From: Geothrix limicola
GTDB lineage: Bacteria; Acidobacteriota; Holophagae; Holophagales; Holophagaceae
Assembly (NCBI RefSeq): GCF_030268085.1
Contig: NZ_BSDE01000001.1
Span: 1,054,001 to 1,118,000 of the forward strand
Length of the DNA: 64,000 nucleotides
Direction: 5' to 3'
The notes under the pieces were generated by a model. The model was given only the letters and a program-made list of their open reading frames with translations, did no database searches and was not told the origin of the DNA. Positions 8,964 through 17,690 of the stretch are shown in pieces; within the stretch, counting starts at the first letter, position 1; each line of letters opens with the position of its first letter. The position numbers were made by a program, and so were the translations under genes.

Positions 8964-10136
8964 TTACCTATTCTTGCGGACCGGAGCCGGTTCCGGGGCC
9001 GGAATCGGCGGGGCCATCGGATCGGGCAGCTTCGCGAGGTCGGGCACGGGGTTCGCGCCATCCAGCGGCCGTCCAAGATGCTTGGCAAGGGCGACCCCCC
9101 CATCGCCTGGGGAGGCCATGCGAAGCGCCCAGGCCTGGCGGAGCCGGGTCGGTCCTTCGGGGACCACGAGCACATCCACGGGCTGGAGGCTGGCCAGCCC
9201 CATGTTCATGGACCCGCGATGATGCGGCACGTAGAGGGCCAGGGGCACGAGGAATCCCACGGCCACCATGGGCCACAGGAAGCGGTTGGATTCCCATTCC
9301 TGCGGCGTCAGGTCCGGGTGTCCGTCCAGGACCCAGGGACGCACCACCTTGGGCGCCTCGCCGGTGATGGGTTCCAGCAGCCCGGCTTCCAGGAGGTCGG
9401 CGATGGCCTTGCAGGTATCCAGTTCCTCGTAGCGGCTGACCTGGACGATATCCTTGATGCACTGGGCATGGTCGAAATAGGAGAGGACCATCTCCTGCTC
9501 GTGGGTGAGCCCGGAACTGCCGTGCTGCATCTGGCCGCCCTTGCCGTCCAGCAGGGAGGACACATCCCGGTCGATGTCCAGATGCAGGGCCTGGGCCCTC
9601 GGCGATTTCCCGAGGGGCGTGTCCATGCCGGGGAGGCGTCGCTCGACTTCGGGCCACTCGTCCTGGATGCGGGCCGCTTCCATCAGCACCGTGTCCACCG
9701 GGATCGGCACGAAGTGATCGCGATCCAGATCCGGCGGCAGCATGGAATCGAAGCGGTAGTCCCCCTCCACCCAGCGGAAGGTGCGGTGGAGGATGGACGT
9801 GGCCTGGTTGAAGAGGGCGTCCTGCAGGTCCGAAGGATTGACCTTGCCGCTTTCCAACAGCAAGGTGCCCATGCGCTTGAGGGTCTGTCGCTGGACCTGG
9901 ACCATGGCCAGAAGCTCATCGCCCGTGAGGCGCCCGAGCCGCACGAGCATGGTGCCGAGGCGGTCCTCCATGCGGACCTGATTGGAATCGCAGCCGACGA
10001 TCTCGCCGTTCTCGAAAAAGACTTTGACGAACTCCTGCCCCTGGGAGAGCACCAGGGTGCCGTTCTTCCCCTGGATCTTGATCATGTTGAACAGGGAGAA
10101 GAGGTCGAAGTCCCGGAGGGATCCTTCCAGTGCCAT
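8964..10136 (-). CDS. DUF4388 (PatA-N-like) protein with one membrane segment
   Basis: A 390-residue protein. Residues 1-150 form a DUF4388 region (MALEGSLRDFDLFSLFNMI, GTLVLS, VFFENGEIVGC, RLGTMLV, then a second LGRLTGDELL/RMGTLL unit). Such regions are common in gliding and signalling proteins of deltaproteobacteria and acidobacteria. A winged-helix-like part (about 205-260, LSYFDHAQCIKDIVQVSRYEELDTCKAIADLLEAGLL) precedes a single hydrophobic segment near 285-305. The end is Pro-rich (PPIPAPEPAPVRK). It starts 1 nt after the stop of the membrane TPR protein, so translation is probably coupled. The role is unknown; protein-protein signalling is the best guess. Confidence 0.8.
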   Translation of the reverse strand: MALEGSLRDFDLFSLFNMIKIQGKNGTLVLSQGQEFVKVFFENGEIVGCDSNQVRMEDRLGTMLVRLGRLTGDELLAMVQVQRQTLKRMGTLLLESGKVNPSDLQDALFNQATSILHRTFRWVEGDYRFDSMLPPDLDRDHFVPIPVDTVLMEAARIQDEWPEVERRLPGMDTPLGKSPRAQALHLDIDRDVSSLLDGKGGQMQHGSSGLTHEQEMVLSYFDHAQCIKDIVQVSRYEELDTCKAIADLLEAGLLEPITGEAPKVVRPWVLDGHPDLTPQEWESNRFLWPMVAVGFLVPLALYVPHHRGSMNMGLASLQPVDVLVVPEGPTRLRQAWALRMASPGDGGVALAKHLGRPLDGANPVPDLAKLPDPMAPPIPAPEPAPVRKNR

Positions 10137-10137
10137 C

Positions 10138-12003
10138 TCAGGCCCTCCTCAGAATCAGCTTCAGCCAGGAACGGAGGTAGAAGAGGCCCACCAGCGCGGC
10201 CCCCACCGCCAGCCAGGTGGAGGTGGGATCCGCCAGGATCTCGCCGGGATACCGCACCGACCGGCCCGTGGCGAGGATCATCCCCACGGCCAGGCAGAAA
10301 GGCAGGAATTCGATCAGGCCTTCGCGCGTGTCCCCCAGGAAGGCCAGGTCGCAGCCGGGAAGCAGCACGATGAGGGTCTTGTGAATCCAGCGGGTGTTCT
10401 GCTGGTGGTCGGCCACCTCGTCCAGCTTCTTCCGGCGGTTCTCCGCGTGGAGGCCGTCGCGCAGCACGAACAGGTGGTGACACTTCTGGCACACCTCCAC
10501 ATCCGGGCTGTCGGTGGTGTGGAAGGGCTCGCCGCAGCGGATGCACTGGGTGGGATAGGCCATGCGGACGCTGGCCCGCACCCGCGCGAGGAAGGCGAGC
10601 AGCCCCAGGACTGGAAGTAGAAGGGCCACGAGGAAGGCCCGGTCCGTGAAACGGATGTCAGACCCCTTGCTTCCTCCCGTGGCTTCCACCAGGGCCTGCA
10701 CGCGCTCCGGCGTGTCCGGGAGGGGGATCGGATAGGTGCGGGCGTCCTTCTGAGCGTCGTTCAAGGCGATCAGGAGCGTGTAGGCTTCCGGGCCGGCCGC
10801 CTGGGCATCGTCCCGCTTGGAGGCGCCGAGCACGGTGTCGAGGCGGTTGAAGGCGAGGATGCTCTGGTTGAGGAGCACTTCCATCTTGGTTCCGGCCGCG
10901 AGCGCCGCATCAAAGGTCTTCTCCGCGCCGGCCACGTCCCCCTGCTGGAACTTGGCCACGGCCAGATTGTTGAGCACCGCGGTCTGCTCCGGGATCCGGC
11001 CCACCAGCTCCTGGAAGGTCGATTCCGCGGCTTTCCAGTCCTGGTTCTGAAGCTGGTTCCACCCCGTGAGGAAAGCCTGGTCCGAGGGCGGCAGCAGGTG
11101 CAGGGCGGCTGGCTGCACCGGCTGGACCTGGGGCTGCAGCTGAAGCAACAGCAGGCTCGGCTGGGGCTCCCGGGCCGCCCAGGGCTCGAAGGCTGCAAGG
11201 GCCGGATGCACGAGCTGAAGCAGCAGGACGAAGGCCGTCACCCGCACTTCGGCCGCGTGCAGGAAGGGGGCCAGCAGGAAGAGCCAGAGGATGGCAGCGA
11301 CCATGGGATCCAGCCCCAGGATCACCGGTCCCGCGAGCATCAGGGCGCCCAGGGCCGCAGCGGCCAGGGGCGAGACGCCCTTGTGCTCCAGGGGCTCTTC
11401 CCAGAGATGGCGCAGGACATTCCGATACCGGAGTCCCATGGTGAGAGCCCAGCCCCAAAGCAGCAGGGTGGCCGTAAGCCGGATCATGCCCAGGTGCTGG
11501 ACCAGCCATAGCCAGCGATACTCCGGGCGATCGATGCGCTGGCGCGTGAGCCTCAGCAGGTCGGGGAAACTCCACAACCAGCCCTTGACGCCCTGCCGCC
11601 GCATGAGGGTGATCCGCGCGCCGAGCAGCGTCGGATGATCCGGAGCCCATCGCTCCACGGCCTGGAGCCCATCGAGGCCCAGGGAGGGTCGGCCAGCCAT
11701 GCCCTGCTCGCGGGCCCAGAGCGCCATGGCTTCGACCAGCGGCGCGACGTCAAGCGTGGAGTAGGTGCGGCGCAACGCCTCCACTTCCAGTTGGGCGGCG
11801 CGGACGCCTTCCGCGTCCCCCTTGGAGAGGGCCTTGAAGAGGTGCTCAGCCCGGTGGCTGAGCGCGACGGCCGGGAGCGGCGCCGTGATGGACGAAGCCG
11901 CAGGTGACGGGCCCTGGGGCGGAGCCGGGGCCGGTTCGACCGCGGACACCAGGAGGCTCGCAGCCAGCAGGCCCGCCATCCGGAGAGTCCCAAAGAACCC
12001 CAT
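10138..12003 (-). CDS. Membrane protein with TPR region and zinc ribbon, unknown function
   Basis: A 621-residue protein. A signal or anchor lies at 1-25, a helical region at 50-150, and a group of about four hydrophobic segments between 170 and 290. A soluble Pro/Gln/Leu-rich linker follows, then a TPR-like stretch (about 330-400, ESTFQELVGRIPEQTAVLNNLAVAKFQQGDVAGAE). After a membrane segment near 480 comes a zinc ribbon (CIRCG, 14 residues, CQKCH), then two or three more membrane segments. The start at 12003 has GAGGAGG 5 nt upstream; an alternative ATG at 12027 would overlap the DUF1844 stop by 4 nt. I do not recognise a named family. It sits between DUF1844 and DUF4388 genes. Confidence 0.7.
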   Translation of the reverse strand: MGFFGTLRMAGLLAASLLVSAVEPAPAPPQGPSPAASSITAPLPAVALSHRAEHLFKALSKGDAEGVRAAQLEVEALRRTYSTLDVAPLVEAMALWAREQGMAGRPSLGLDGLQAVERWAPDHPTLLGARITLMRRQGVKGWLWSFPDLLRLTRQRIDRPEYRWLWLVQHLGMIRLTATLLLWGWALTMGLRYRNVLRHLWEEPLEHKGVSPLAAAALGALMLAGPVILGLDPMVAAILWLFLLAPFLHAAEVRVTAFVLLLQLVHPALAAFEPWAAREPQPSLLLLQLQPQVQPVQPAALHLLPPSDQAFLTGWNQLQNQDWKAAESTFQELVGRIPEQTAVLNNLAVAKFQQGDVAGAEKTFDAALAAGTKMEVLLNQSILAFNRLDTVLGASKRDDAQAAGPEAYTLLIALNDAQKDARTYPIPLPDTPERVQALVEATGGSKGSDIRFTDRAFLVALLLPVLGLLAFLARVRASVRMAYPTQCIRCGEPFHTTDSPDVEVCQKCHHLFVLRDGLHAENRRKKLDEVADHQQNTRWIHKTLIVLLPGCDLAFLGDTREGLIEFLPFCLAVGMILATGRSVRYPGEILADPTSTWLAVGAALVGLFYLRSWLKLILRRA

Positions 12004-12023
12004 GCTCAACCTCCTCGCGCCCT

Positions 12024-12308
12024 TCATTTCGAGGTCCCGGGCGATTCCGCGGCGGGCTTCAGATCCATGGCACGCATTCGCAACTGGTACAGGATTTCGT
12101 CAAGCTGAGCGGTTTCCGCGTCGGTCCGCGCCCCTTCGGTCTTGTCTTTGAGCACACTGAGCAGGTCGATATAGAAGCGCGCCACCGTTGGGTTTGCCGG
12201 AGGAACTTCCTTCATCATCGGGTGAGGCACGCCCATCGACATCAGGGCCTGTTCCGTCAGGAGGTGCATCAGGGCCGTCAAGGATGCTTCCGGCACCGCT
12301 GGATTCAT
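12024..12308 (-). CDS. DUF1844 protein
   Basis: A 94-residue protein matching DUF1844 in length and pattern: an LMHLLTEQALMSMG helix, then TVARFYIDLLSVLKDKTEG and a final DEILYQLRMRAM helix. DUF1844 proteins are small cytoplasmic helical proteins without an established role. It is the first gene of a minus-strand cluster of three and is divergent from the exported TPR protein across 184 nt, which should contain both promoters. Confidence 0.85.
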   Translation of the reverse strand: MNPAVPEASLTALMHLLTEQALMSMGVPHPMMKEVPPANPTVARFYIDLLSVLKDKTEGARTDAETAQLDEILYQLRMRAMDLKPAAESPGTSK

Positions 12309-12492
12309 GGGCTACCTCAAACACTTTCAGGAGTTGTCTGCGGGGAAGCCTACCACAGCCCGAATTTTCCTGCATCCGGCCCAAAATCCAGCGGCTTCCT
12401 TCAGGTTCGGACGTGAACCTGGCTCCTTTTGACGAAAAGCACTCGGCGTCAGGGCCGCCCTGTGGAACGATGGATGGGTTTGGAGGAAGACC

Positions 12493-13500
12493 ATGCGACG
12501 CCTCATTTTTGCTCTCACGCTCCCCGCGATCTGCCTGACCGTCCAGGCCGAGCAGACGGGCCGGATCTCGGGCAAGGTGCTCGACAAGGCCGGCAAGCCC
12601 ATCCCGGGCTCCAAGGTGAACTTGAAGCGGACCGACCGGAATTGGGCCAAGGACCTGATTCCCGACAAGAACGGCAGCTTCCTCCAGGTGGGCCTCGATC
12701 CCGCCGAGATGATCATGACCGTCAGCGCCGAAGGGTACGTCACCCAGACGGAGACCCTGAAGATCCCCCTCGGGGATGTGATCATCAAGAACATCACCCT
12801 GCTGACCCCCGCCGAGGCTCCCAAGACCGGCCCTCAGGCGGCTCCTGAGGACCCGGGTGATGCCTTGAACAATGAAGGCCGTAGCGCCTTCAACCAGGCC
12901 ATCCCCCTCTACAACGAAGGCAAGTTCGGTGAAGCCCTCCCTTTCCTCGAAACGGCCTACAAGACGTTGACCGAGGCCCAAGTAAAGCTGAAGGATGAAA
13001 AGGCCAAGACCGAACTGGCTCCCGAGCTTCTCAAGATCGAGCGGGTGCTGGGCATCTGCATGGCCCAGGCCGGCTACAAGAAGGAGGAGGCCGAACCCTA
13101 CCTTCTGAAAGCCCTGGAGCGGAATCCCAAGGATGAGCGAGTCATCGCCGCCCTCATCGAAACGAGCAAGGCCAAGTCCGACCAGGCCGCCGAGCAGAAA
13201 TACACCGCCATGCTGGAAGCGATCCAGGGGCCCAACCCCGATGTGATCTACAACAAGGGAGTGGAAGCATTCAATGCCGGCAACGCCAAGGCCGCCAAGG
13301 CCCAGTGGCTGAAGGTGCTGGAAATCGCGCCCAACTACGCGAAGGCCCACTACATGATGGCCATGGTCGAGTTCGGCGAGAACAACCTGAAGGGCACCAA
13401 GACCCACCTCGAGAAGTACCTCGAGCTCGATCCCAACGGCAAGGACGCGGCGACGGCCAAGGAAATGTTGAAGGATCCTTCCCTCAAGAGGATCAAGTAG
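12493..13500 (+). CDS. Exported TPR protein with carboxypeptidase-regulatory-like N-terminal domain
   Basis: A 335-residue protein with a clear signal peptide (residues 1-20, cleaved near VQA-EQ). Residues 22-105 form a beta-sandwich of the CarboxypepD-regulatory kind (TGRISGKVLDKAGKPIPGSKV, GSFLQVGLDPAEMIMTVSAEGY). From about 125 onwards come TPR helices, including YNEGKFGEALPFLETAYKTL, NKGVEAFNAGNAKAAKAQWLKVLEIAP and NNLKGTKTHLEKYLELDP. It is probably periplasmic or surface-associated and binds other proteins. The partner is unknown. It is followed directly by a strong terminator. Confidence 0.85.
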   Translation: MRRLIFALTLPAICLTVQAEQTGRISGKVLDKAGKPIPGSKVNLKRTDRNWAKDLIPDKNGSFLQVGLDPAEMIMTVSAEGYVTQTETLKIPLGDVIIKNITLLTPAEAPKTGPQAAPEDPGDALNNEGRSAFNQAIPLYNEGKFGEALPFLETAYKTLTEAQVKLKDEKAKTELAPELLKIERVLGICMAQAGYKKEEAEPYLLKALERNPKDERVIAALIETSKAKSDQAAEQKYTAMLEAIQGPNPDVIYNKGVEAFNAGNAKAAKAQWLKVLEIAPNYAKAHYMMAMVEFGENNLKGTKTHLEKYLELDPNGKDAATAKEMLKDPSLKRIK

Positions 13501-13516
13501 GCCACTGCTCTGAAAT

Positions 13517-13546
13517 GAAAAAGGGCCCCGACCGGGGCCCTTTTTC
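13517..13546. terminator. Bidirectional intrinsic terminator
   Basis: A 13-bp perfect stem (13517-13529 with 13534-13546) around a 4-nt loop, with A5 on the left arm and T5 on the right arm. It serves the exported TPR gene on the plus strand and xthA on the minus strand. Confidence 0.92.
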
Positions 13547-13558
13547 GTGCGCCGAACC

Positions 13559-14335
13559 TTACTTCAACTCGAGGCTGATGGGGCAGTGGTCGGAGCCCAG
13601 CACGTCCGCGTGGATGGCGGTTTCCTTCACCTGATCCAGGAGCGTGCGGCTGGTGAGAAAGAGGTCGATCCTCCAGCCCACGTTCCGCTCCCGTGCGCCG
13701 CCGCGGGCCGTCCACCAGGTGTAGAGCCCTGGCGTAGTCGGGTTCCGCTCCCGCAGCACGTCCGCCAAGCCCGCACCCAGGTAGAGCTTGAAGTCCTCGC
13801 GCTCCTCGGGGGTGAAGCCGGGGTTCTTCGTGTTGTCCTTGGGCCGGGCAAGGTCGATCTCCTCGGGAGCCACGTTCATGTCGCCCGTGAGAATCACCTG
13901 GTGGCCGGCCTTGTGGTGCTTGGCCACGATGGCGGCGAGATCCTTGGCGAACTGGCGCTTGAAGGGGAGCCGCACCAGCCCCTGGGAGGCGTTCGGGAAA
14001 TAGCCCGCGATGAACACGAGCTTGTCCTTCTTCGAGACGATCATGCGCCCTTCGGCGTCGTAGCCGTCGATGCCCAGCCCCTTGGTGTGGCTGAAGCCCA
14101 GTTCCTTCTTGCTGAGGGTCGCCGAACCCGCGTAGCCCTTCTTGCTCGTGGCAGGAAACCAGCAGATGTCGTAGGCGCTTTCCAGCTGGCGTCGCACGCC
14201 GAGATCCACCTCTTCCCATTCGCAGCGGATCTCTTGGAGAGAAAGCACGTCCGGCTCGGTCTCTTCCAGCCAGTCCATGAAGCCCTTCTTCATGACTGAG
14301 CGGAAGCCGTTCACGTTCCAACTGTAAAACCGCAT
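13559..14335 (-). CDS. xthA: Exodeoxyribonuclease III
   Basis: A 258-residue endonuclease/exonuclease/phosphatase-fold AP endonuclease for base-excision repair. The order of motifs is complete: SWNVNGFRS (start), LQEIRCEWEEVD with the metal-binding Glu, GYAGSATLSK, GDMNVAPEEIDLARP, WRIDLFLTS, and the ending LGSDHCPISLEL with the catalytic Asp-His. The ATG at 14335 is behind AAGGAGG; ten extra codons upstream are not part of the family. It is the last gene of a minus-strand run and starts 10 nt after the ArsC-like gene. Confidence 0.95.
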   Translation of the reverse strand: MRFYSWNVNGFRSVMKKGFMDWLEETEPDVLSLQEIRCEWEEVDLGVRRQLESAYDICWFPATSKKGYAGSATLSKKELGFSHTKGLGIDGYDAEGRMIVSKKDKLVFIAGYFPNASQGLVRLPFKRQFAKDLAAIVAKHHKAGHQVILTGDMNVAPEEIDLARPKDNTKNPGFTPEEREDFKLYLGAGLADVLRERNPTTPGLYTWWTARGGARERNVGWRIDLFLTSRTLLDQVKETAIHADVLGSDHCPISLELK

Positions 14336-14345
14336 GGATCCTCCT

Positions 14346-14705
14346 TCAGGGAACCAGGGTGGCATAGATCTCGGGTTGGAATCCTATGATGACGCCTTTT
14401 GAGTGCACGAGAATGGGCCGCTTGAGCAGGTTGTTGTCCTGCAGCATCAAGGCGATGGCCTCGGCCTTGGAGAGCTTCCGATCCTTGAGACCCAGCTCCT
14501 TGTACTTCGGACTCTTGGTGCCGAGCATGGGTGCAGGATCTTCAGGCAGCAGTCGCGCCAGCTCAGCGGCCTCCAGCGGCTTCTTGAAGTAGTCGCGAAC
14601 CTCCACTTCGATGCCCAACTCGGCCAGCTTCGCCTTGGCGTTGCGGCAGGTGGTGCAGCTTGATTTCATCCAGAGCACCGGCTTCTGGCTGCGGGTCGCG
14701 TTCAC
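14346..14705 (-). CDS. ArsC/Spx-family thioredoxin-fold protein
   Basis: A 119-residue protein with a redox motif CTTC in SSCTTCRNAK (residues 17-20), then VEVRDYFKKPLEAAELARLL and the ArsC-family ending RPILVHSKGVIIGFQPE. The pattern is that of the ArsC/Spx/YffB group. The canonical arsenate-reductase Arg triad is not evident, and no other ars gene is near, so a general glutaredoxin-dependent reductase or a Spx-like regulator is as likely as arsenate reduction. It starts with GTG at 14705 behind GGAGG and overlaps the previous stop as GTGA, so translation is coupled. Confidence 0.8.
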   Translation of the reverse strand: MNATRSQKPVLWMKSSCTTCRNAKAKLAELGIEVEVRDYFKKPLEAAELARLLPEDPAPMLGTKSPKYKELGLKDRKLSKAEAIALMLQDNNLLKRPILVHSKGVIIGFQPEIYATLVP

Positions 14706-15088
14706 AATTCCTCCACGAGGCGGTCCAGCAGCCGGTCGGAATGCCAGCGCAGGAGGCCGAAGCTGCAGAAGGCCATCCAGCCCCGATGCCGGGCCTTCAG
14801 GCGGAGGTGGACGCCGCGCTCATGATTCGCGAGGTAGAGTTCCCCGTGTTCCTGCGATCCCAGGCGCCGGCGCGTCCAGGTCAGCACCAGTTGGTCTTCC
14901 GCTTCCGCCAACATCCAAGGCCCAAAGGGACGCAGGCACTTCAAGGAGCGGGGCTCCCGCAGGCGGGCCGCCACGACGTCGAAAGGGGCGTCCGAAAGGA
15001 TCTCGGCTTCGAAACCAAGCACGGGAACGGCCAAGCCAACCTCAAAGTGAAACCGGTGATGAACCGTGATGACCAGCGAGCTTACCAA
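14702..15088 (-). CDS. Hypothetical protein, possibly SRPBCC-like
   Basis: Up to 128 residues. The first possible start is TTG at 15088, just inside an inverted repeat, so the true start may be further in. The sequence DAPFDVVAARLREPRSLKCLRPFGPWML, then LVLTWTRRR and a final basic helix (LLRWHSDRLLDRLVEEL), is reminiscent of the START/SRPBCC lipid-binding fold, but the likeness is weak. It lies between metG and the ArsC-like gene and is translationally coupled to the latter. The function is unknown. Confidence 0.55.
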   Translation of the reverse strand: MVSSLVITVHHRFHFEVGLAVPVLGFEAEILSDAPFDVVAARLREPRSLKCLRPFGPWMLAEAEDQLVLTWTRRRLGSQEHGELYLANHERGVHLRLKARHRGWMAFCSFGLLRWHSDRLLDRLVEEL

Positions 15089-15106
15089 TCACCGTTCATC
15101 ACCGGT
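15052..15106. repeat. 19-bp inverted repeat after metG
   Basis: Arms 15052-15070 and 15088-15106 are complementary at 18 of 19 positions with a 17-nt spacer. Within each arm the sequence itself repeats with a 10-nt period (ggtgatgaa then cgtgatgac). It begins 7 nt beyond the metG stop on the minus strand. It has no U-tract, so it is a poor intrinsic terminator; it could stabilise the metG 3' end or attenuate the downstream genes. Confidence 0.6.
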
Positions 15107-15112
15107 CGGAAA

Positions 15113-17014
15113 TTACTTCACGAGGAAGCCGGGCTGGGCGTCGCTGGGCGGGGCCACCAGGTAGGGCTTGCTGGCGTTGTCGCTAGCGGCCAACAGCATG
15201 CCGTGGCTTTCGATGCCCATGAGCTTGCGGGGCGCCAGGTTCGCCACCACCACCACCAGCTTCTGCAGCAGGTCGGCGGGCTCGTAGGCCTTGCCGATGC
15301 CGCCGACGATGGTGCGCTGCTCCAGACCGATGTCCACCTTCATCTTGATGAGCTTGTCGCTCTTAGGCACGCGCTCGGCCTCGAGGATCTTGCCCACGCG
15401 CAGGTCCACCTTGAAGAAGGTGTCCGCATCCACGACCTCGCGGATCTCGGGTACATCCAGGCTGAGCTTGGTTTCGGCCGGGGTTTCCGGGGGCAAGAGG
15501 TCGCTCAATTCCTTCTCCTTGTCGATGCGCTGGAACAGGGGCTTGGGGTCGCCGATGGGGCCGATGGCGGGGCCATCCAGCGCGAAGCCGTGGAAGGTCG
15601 TTTCGGCCACCTTCGTGGTGTGGCCGAGGCTTTCCCACAGGGTCTGGGCCAGCTCGGGCATCACCGGCGCCACCAGCAGGGCCGTGGCGCGCAGGGCACG
15701 GTAGAGGTTCGCCAGCACGGCGTCGAGCTTGGGATCGTTGACGGGATCCTTGGCCAGCTTCCAGGGCTCGGCTTTCACGATGTAGCCGTCCAGCGCGCGC
15801 AGGTAGGTCCACAGCACGTCGAGCGCCGCGTGGAAATCATTGGCCCGGGCCTTCTCCAGGTACTCGGGGAACACCGCCAGCAGGCCCTTCGCCATCTCCT
15901 GATCGAGGTCGTCCATCGCCGCGGGCATGGGCACCACGCCGCCGCGGTAGCGCTGGATCATGCTGAGGGTGCGAGAGGCCAGGTTGCCCAGGCCGTTGGC
16001 CAGGTCGGCGTTGAGTCGGTCCATGAATCCCTCGAAGCTGAAACCGCGGTCGTGGCCGACCTGCATGTCGCGCATGAAGTAGAAGCGCAGGGCGTCGTTG
16101 CCGAAGCGCAGCAGCGTATCCGGGCGCACGACGTTGCCCTTGCTCTTGGACATCTTGTCGTCACCCATGAGCCACCAGCCGTGGGCCAGGATGGTGGTGG
16201 GCTGGAAGAGGCCCGCGGCCATGAGGAAGGCGGGCCAATAGACGGCATGGAAGCGGAGGATGTCCTTGCCCACCAGCTGGAGGTCGGGCGGCCAGCTGCT
16301 GGCTGGGCAGCCCGTGAGGTAGTTCAGGAGCGCGTCGAACCAGACGTAGATGACGTGCTTCTCGTCGCCGGGCACGGGGATGCCCCAGCTGATGCTCGTG
16401 CGGCTGATGGAGAGATCCTGCAGCCCGCCTTCCACGAAGCGCTTCACCTCGTTGAAGCGGAAATCCGGCTGCACGAACTCGGGATGCTCTTCGTAGTACT
16501 TGAGCAGACGGTCCTGGTAGGCGCTGAGGCGGAAGAAGTAGGTTTCCTCCTCCAGCTCCACCAGCTGGTGCGCGAGGCCCTGGGCCTGCAGCTCCTTGGC
16601 CTGGGTCTCGGTGACGTAGGCTTCGTCGCTGACCGAATACAGTCCCTTGTAGGTGGCCTTGTAGATGTCGCCCTTATCCAGCAGGCGCTTGAAGAGGCGC
16701 TGCACCTGGTCGCGATGATCCTGGTCCGTCGTGCGGATAAAGCGGAAGTGGGTCATGCCCATCTGCTTCCAGAGCTCGGTGTAGTTGGCCACCACCTCGT
16801 CCGCAAGCTGCTTGGGCGTGATGCCCCGGGCCGCGGCGGCCTTTTCCACCTTCTGGCCGTGCTCGTCCGTGCCCGTGAGGAAGAACACCTGCTCGCCGCG
16901 CATGCGGTGGAAGCGGGCGATCACGTCCGCCAGCACCGTCGTGTAGGTGTGGCCGATGTGGGGCCTGTCGTTGACGTAGTAGATGGGGGTGGTGACGTAG
17001 AAGGGCTTGGACAC
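15113..17014 (-). CDS. metG: Methionyl-tRNA synthetase with C-terminal tRNA-binding domain
   Basis: A 633-residue class I synthetase charging tRNA(Met). HIGH is PHIGHTYTT (near residue 19) and KMSKS is DDKMSKSKGNVV (about residue 290). The connective peptide reads YSVSDEAYVTE where zinc-containing forms have YCVxCE, and no CxxC knuckle follows, so this is a zinc-free form. Residues about 525-633 are a Trbp111/EMAP-II-like OB fold (DLRVGKILEAERVPKSDKLIKMKVD, then APRKLMGIESHGMLLA) that dimerises and binds tRNA. It lies in a minus-strand run 35 nt after tag. Confidence 0.96.
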   Translation of the reverse strand: MSKPFYVTTPIYYVNDRPHIGHTYTTVLADVIARFHRMRGEQVFFLTGTDEHGQKVEKAAAARGITPKQLADEVVANYTELWKQMGMTHFRFIRTTDQDHRDQVQRLFKRLLDKGDIYKATYKGLYSVSDEAYVTETQAKELQAQGLAHQLVELEEETYFFRLSAYQDRLLKYYEEHPEFVQPDFRFNEVKRFVEGGLQDLSISRTSISWGIPVPGDEKHVIYVWFDALLNYLTGCPASSWPPDLQLVGKDILRFHAVYWPAFLMAAGLFQPTTILAHGWWLMGDDKMSKSKGNVVRPDTLLRFGNDALRFYFMRDMQVGHDRGFSFEGFMDRLNADLANGLGNLASRTLSMIQRYRGGVVPMPAAMDDLDQEMAKGLLAVFPEYLEKARANDFHAALDVLWTYLRALDGYIVKAEPWKLAKDPVNDPKLDAVLANLYRALRATALLVAPVMPELAQTLWESLGHTTKVAETTFHGFALDGPAIGPIGDPKPLFQRIDKEKELSDLLPPETPAETKLSLDVPEIREVVDADTFFKVDLRVGKILEAERVPKSDKLIKMKVDIGLEQRTIVGGIGKAYEPADLLQKLVVVVANLAPRKLMGIESHGMLLAASDNASKPYLVAPPSDAQPGFLVK

Positions 17015-17049
17015 GGGGACTCCGGATCCTCCAGTCTACAGGCTGGACC

Positions 17050-17613
17050 TCAAGCCTTCACAGCCCGTTTCCAGCAGGTGGCCAGATGGTCGTCCACCAG
17101 GCCCATGGACTGCATGTAGGCGTACATGATGGTGGGCCCCACGAACTTGAAGCCGCGCTTCTTGAGGGCCTTGCTCAGGGCCTCGGCCTCCGGCGTCACG
17201 GCCGGCACATCCGCCAGGGCCCGGGGGTGGTTCACCTTCGGCGACCCGCCCACGAAGGACCAGACGAAACGGTCGAAGCTGCCGAACTCCCCCTGCACCG
17301 CCAGGAAGGCCCGGGCGTTCTCGCGGGCCGAGAAGACCTTCAGCCGGTTCCGCACGATGCCCGGGTTCTGCAGGACAGCCTCCAGATCGGCATCCGTCAT
17401 CGCGGCGACCTTCGCCGGATCGAAGCCCAAATAGGCTTCCCGGTAAGCCTCGCGCTTGCGGAGGATGGTGATCCAGCTGAGCCCGGCCTGGGCGCCCTCC
17501 AGAATCAGCTTCTCGAAGAGGCGGCGGTCGTCGTGCTGGGGGACGCCCCACTCCTCGTCGTGATAGGCGACGTAGAGGGGATCCTCCCCGCACCAGCCGC
17601 AACGTTCCTTCAT
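17050..17613 (-). CDS. tag: DNA-3-methyladenine glycosylase I
   Basis: A 187-residue base-excision repair enzyme removing 3-methyladenine. The zinc-snap residues are visible as CGWC near the N-terminus (residues 5-8) and a His/Cys pair in DDHLATCW near the end. The family core YHDEEWGVPQHDDRRLFEKLILEGAQAGLSW is intact, with the catalytic Glu. The length is normal. It is followed by metG, 35 nt away. Confidence 0.95.
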   Translation of the reverse strand: MKERCGWCGEDPLYVAYHDEEWGVPQHDDRRLFEKLILEGAQAGLSWITILRKREAYREAYLGFDPAKVAAMTDADLEAVLQNPGIVRNRLKVFSARENARAFLAVQGEFGSFDRFVWSFVGGSPKVNHPRALADVPAVTPEAEALSKALKKRGFKFVGPTIMYAYMQSMGLVDDHLATCWKRAVKA

Positions 17614-17638
17614 CGATCCCTCCCAAGGCCTTTCATAA

Positions 17639-17673
17639 CGCAGAATCGGGCGGCTTCGCCGCCCGATTCTGCG
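17639..17673. terminator. GC-rich hairpin between cyclophilin and tag
   Basis: A perfect 16-bp stem (17639-17654 with 17658-17673) closing on a TTC loop. The T-tract is poor on both sides, so termination may be only partial. It lies in the 77-nt gap between the two minus-strand genes. Confidence 0.7.
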
Positions 17674-17690
17674 AGCGAAAAGGCGAAAGC

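Noticed and set aside
14346-14705. Arsenate reductase of an ars resistance operon
   Set aside because: The Arg triad is not evident and no arsenite pump or ArsR gene is near, so only the thioredoxin-fold family is called.
14660-17119. 819-codon plus-strand frame opposite metG
   Set aside because: It is the mirror of metG, rich in Gly/His/Leu/Gln with no motif. metG has complete catalytic motifs.
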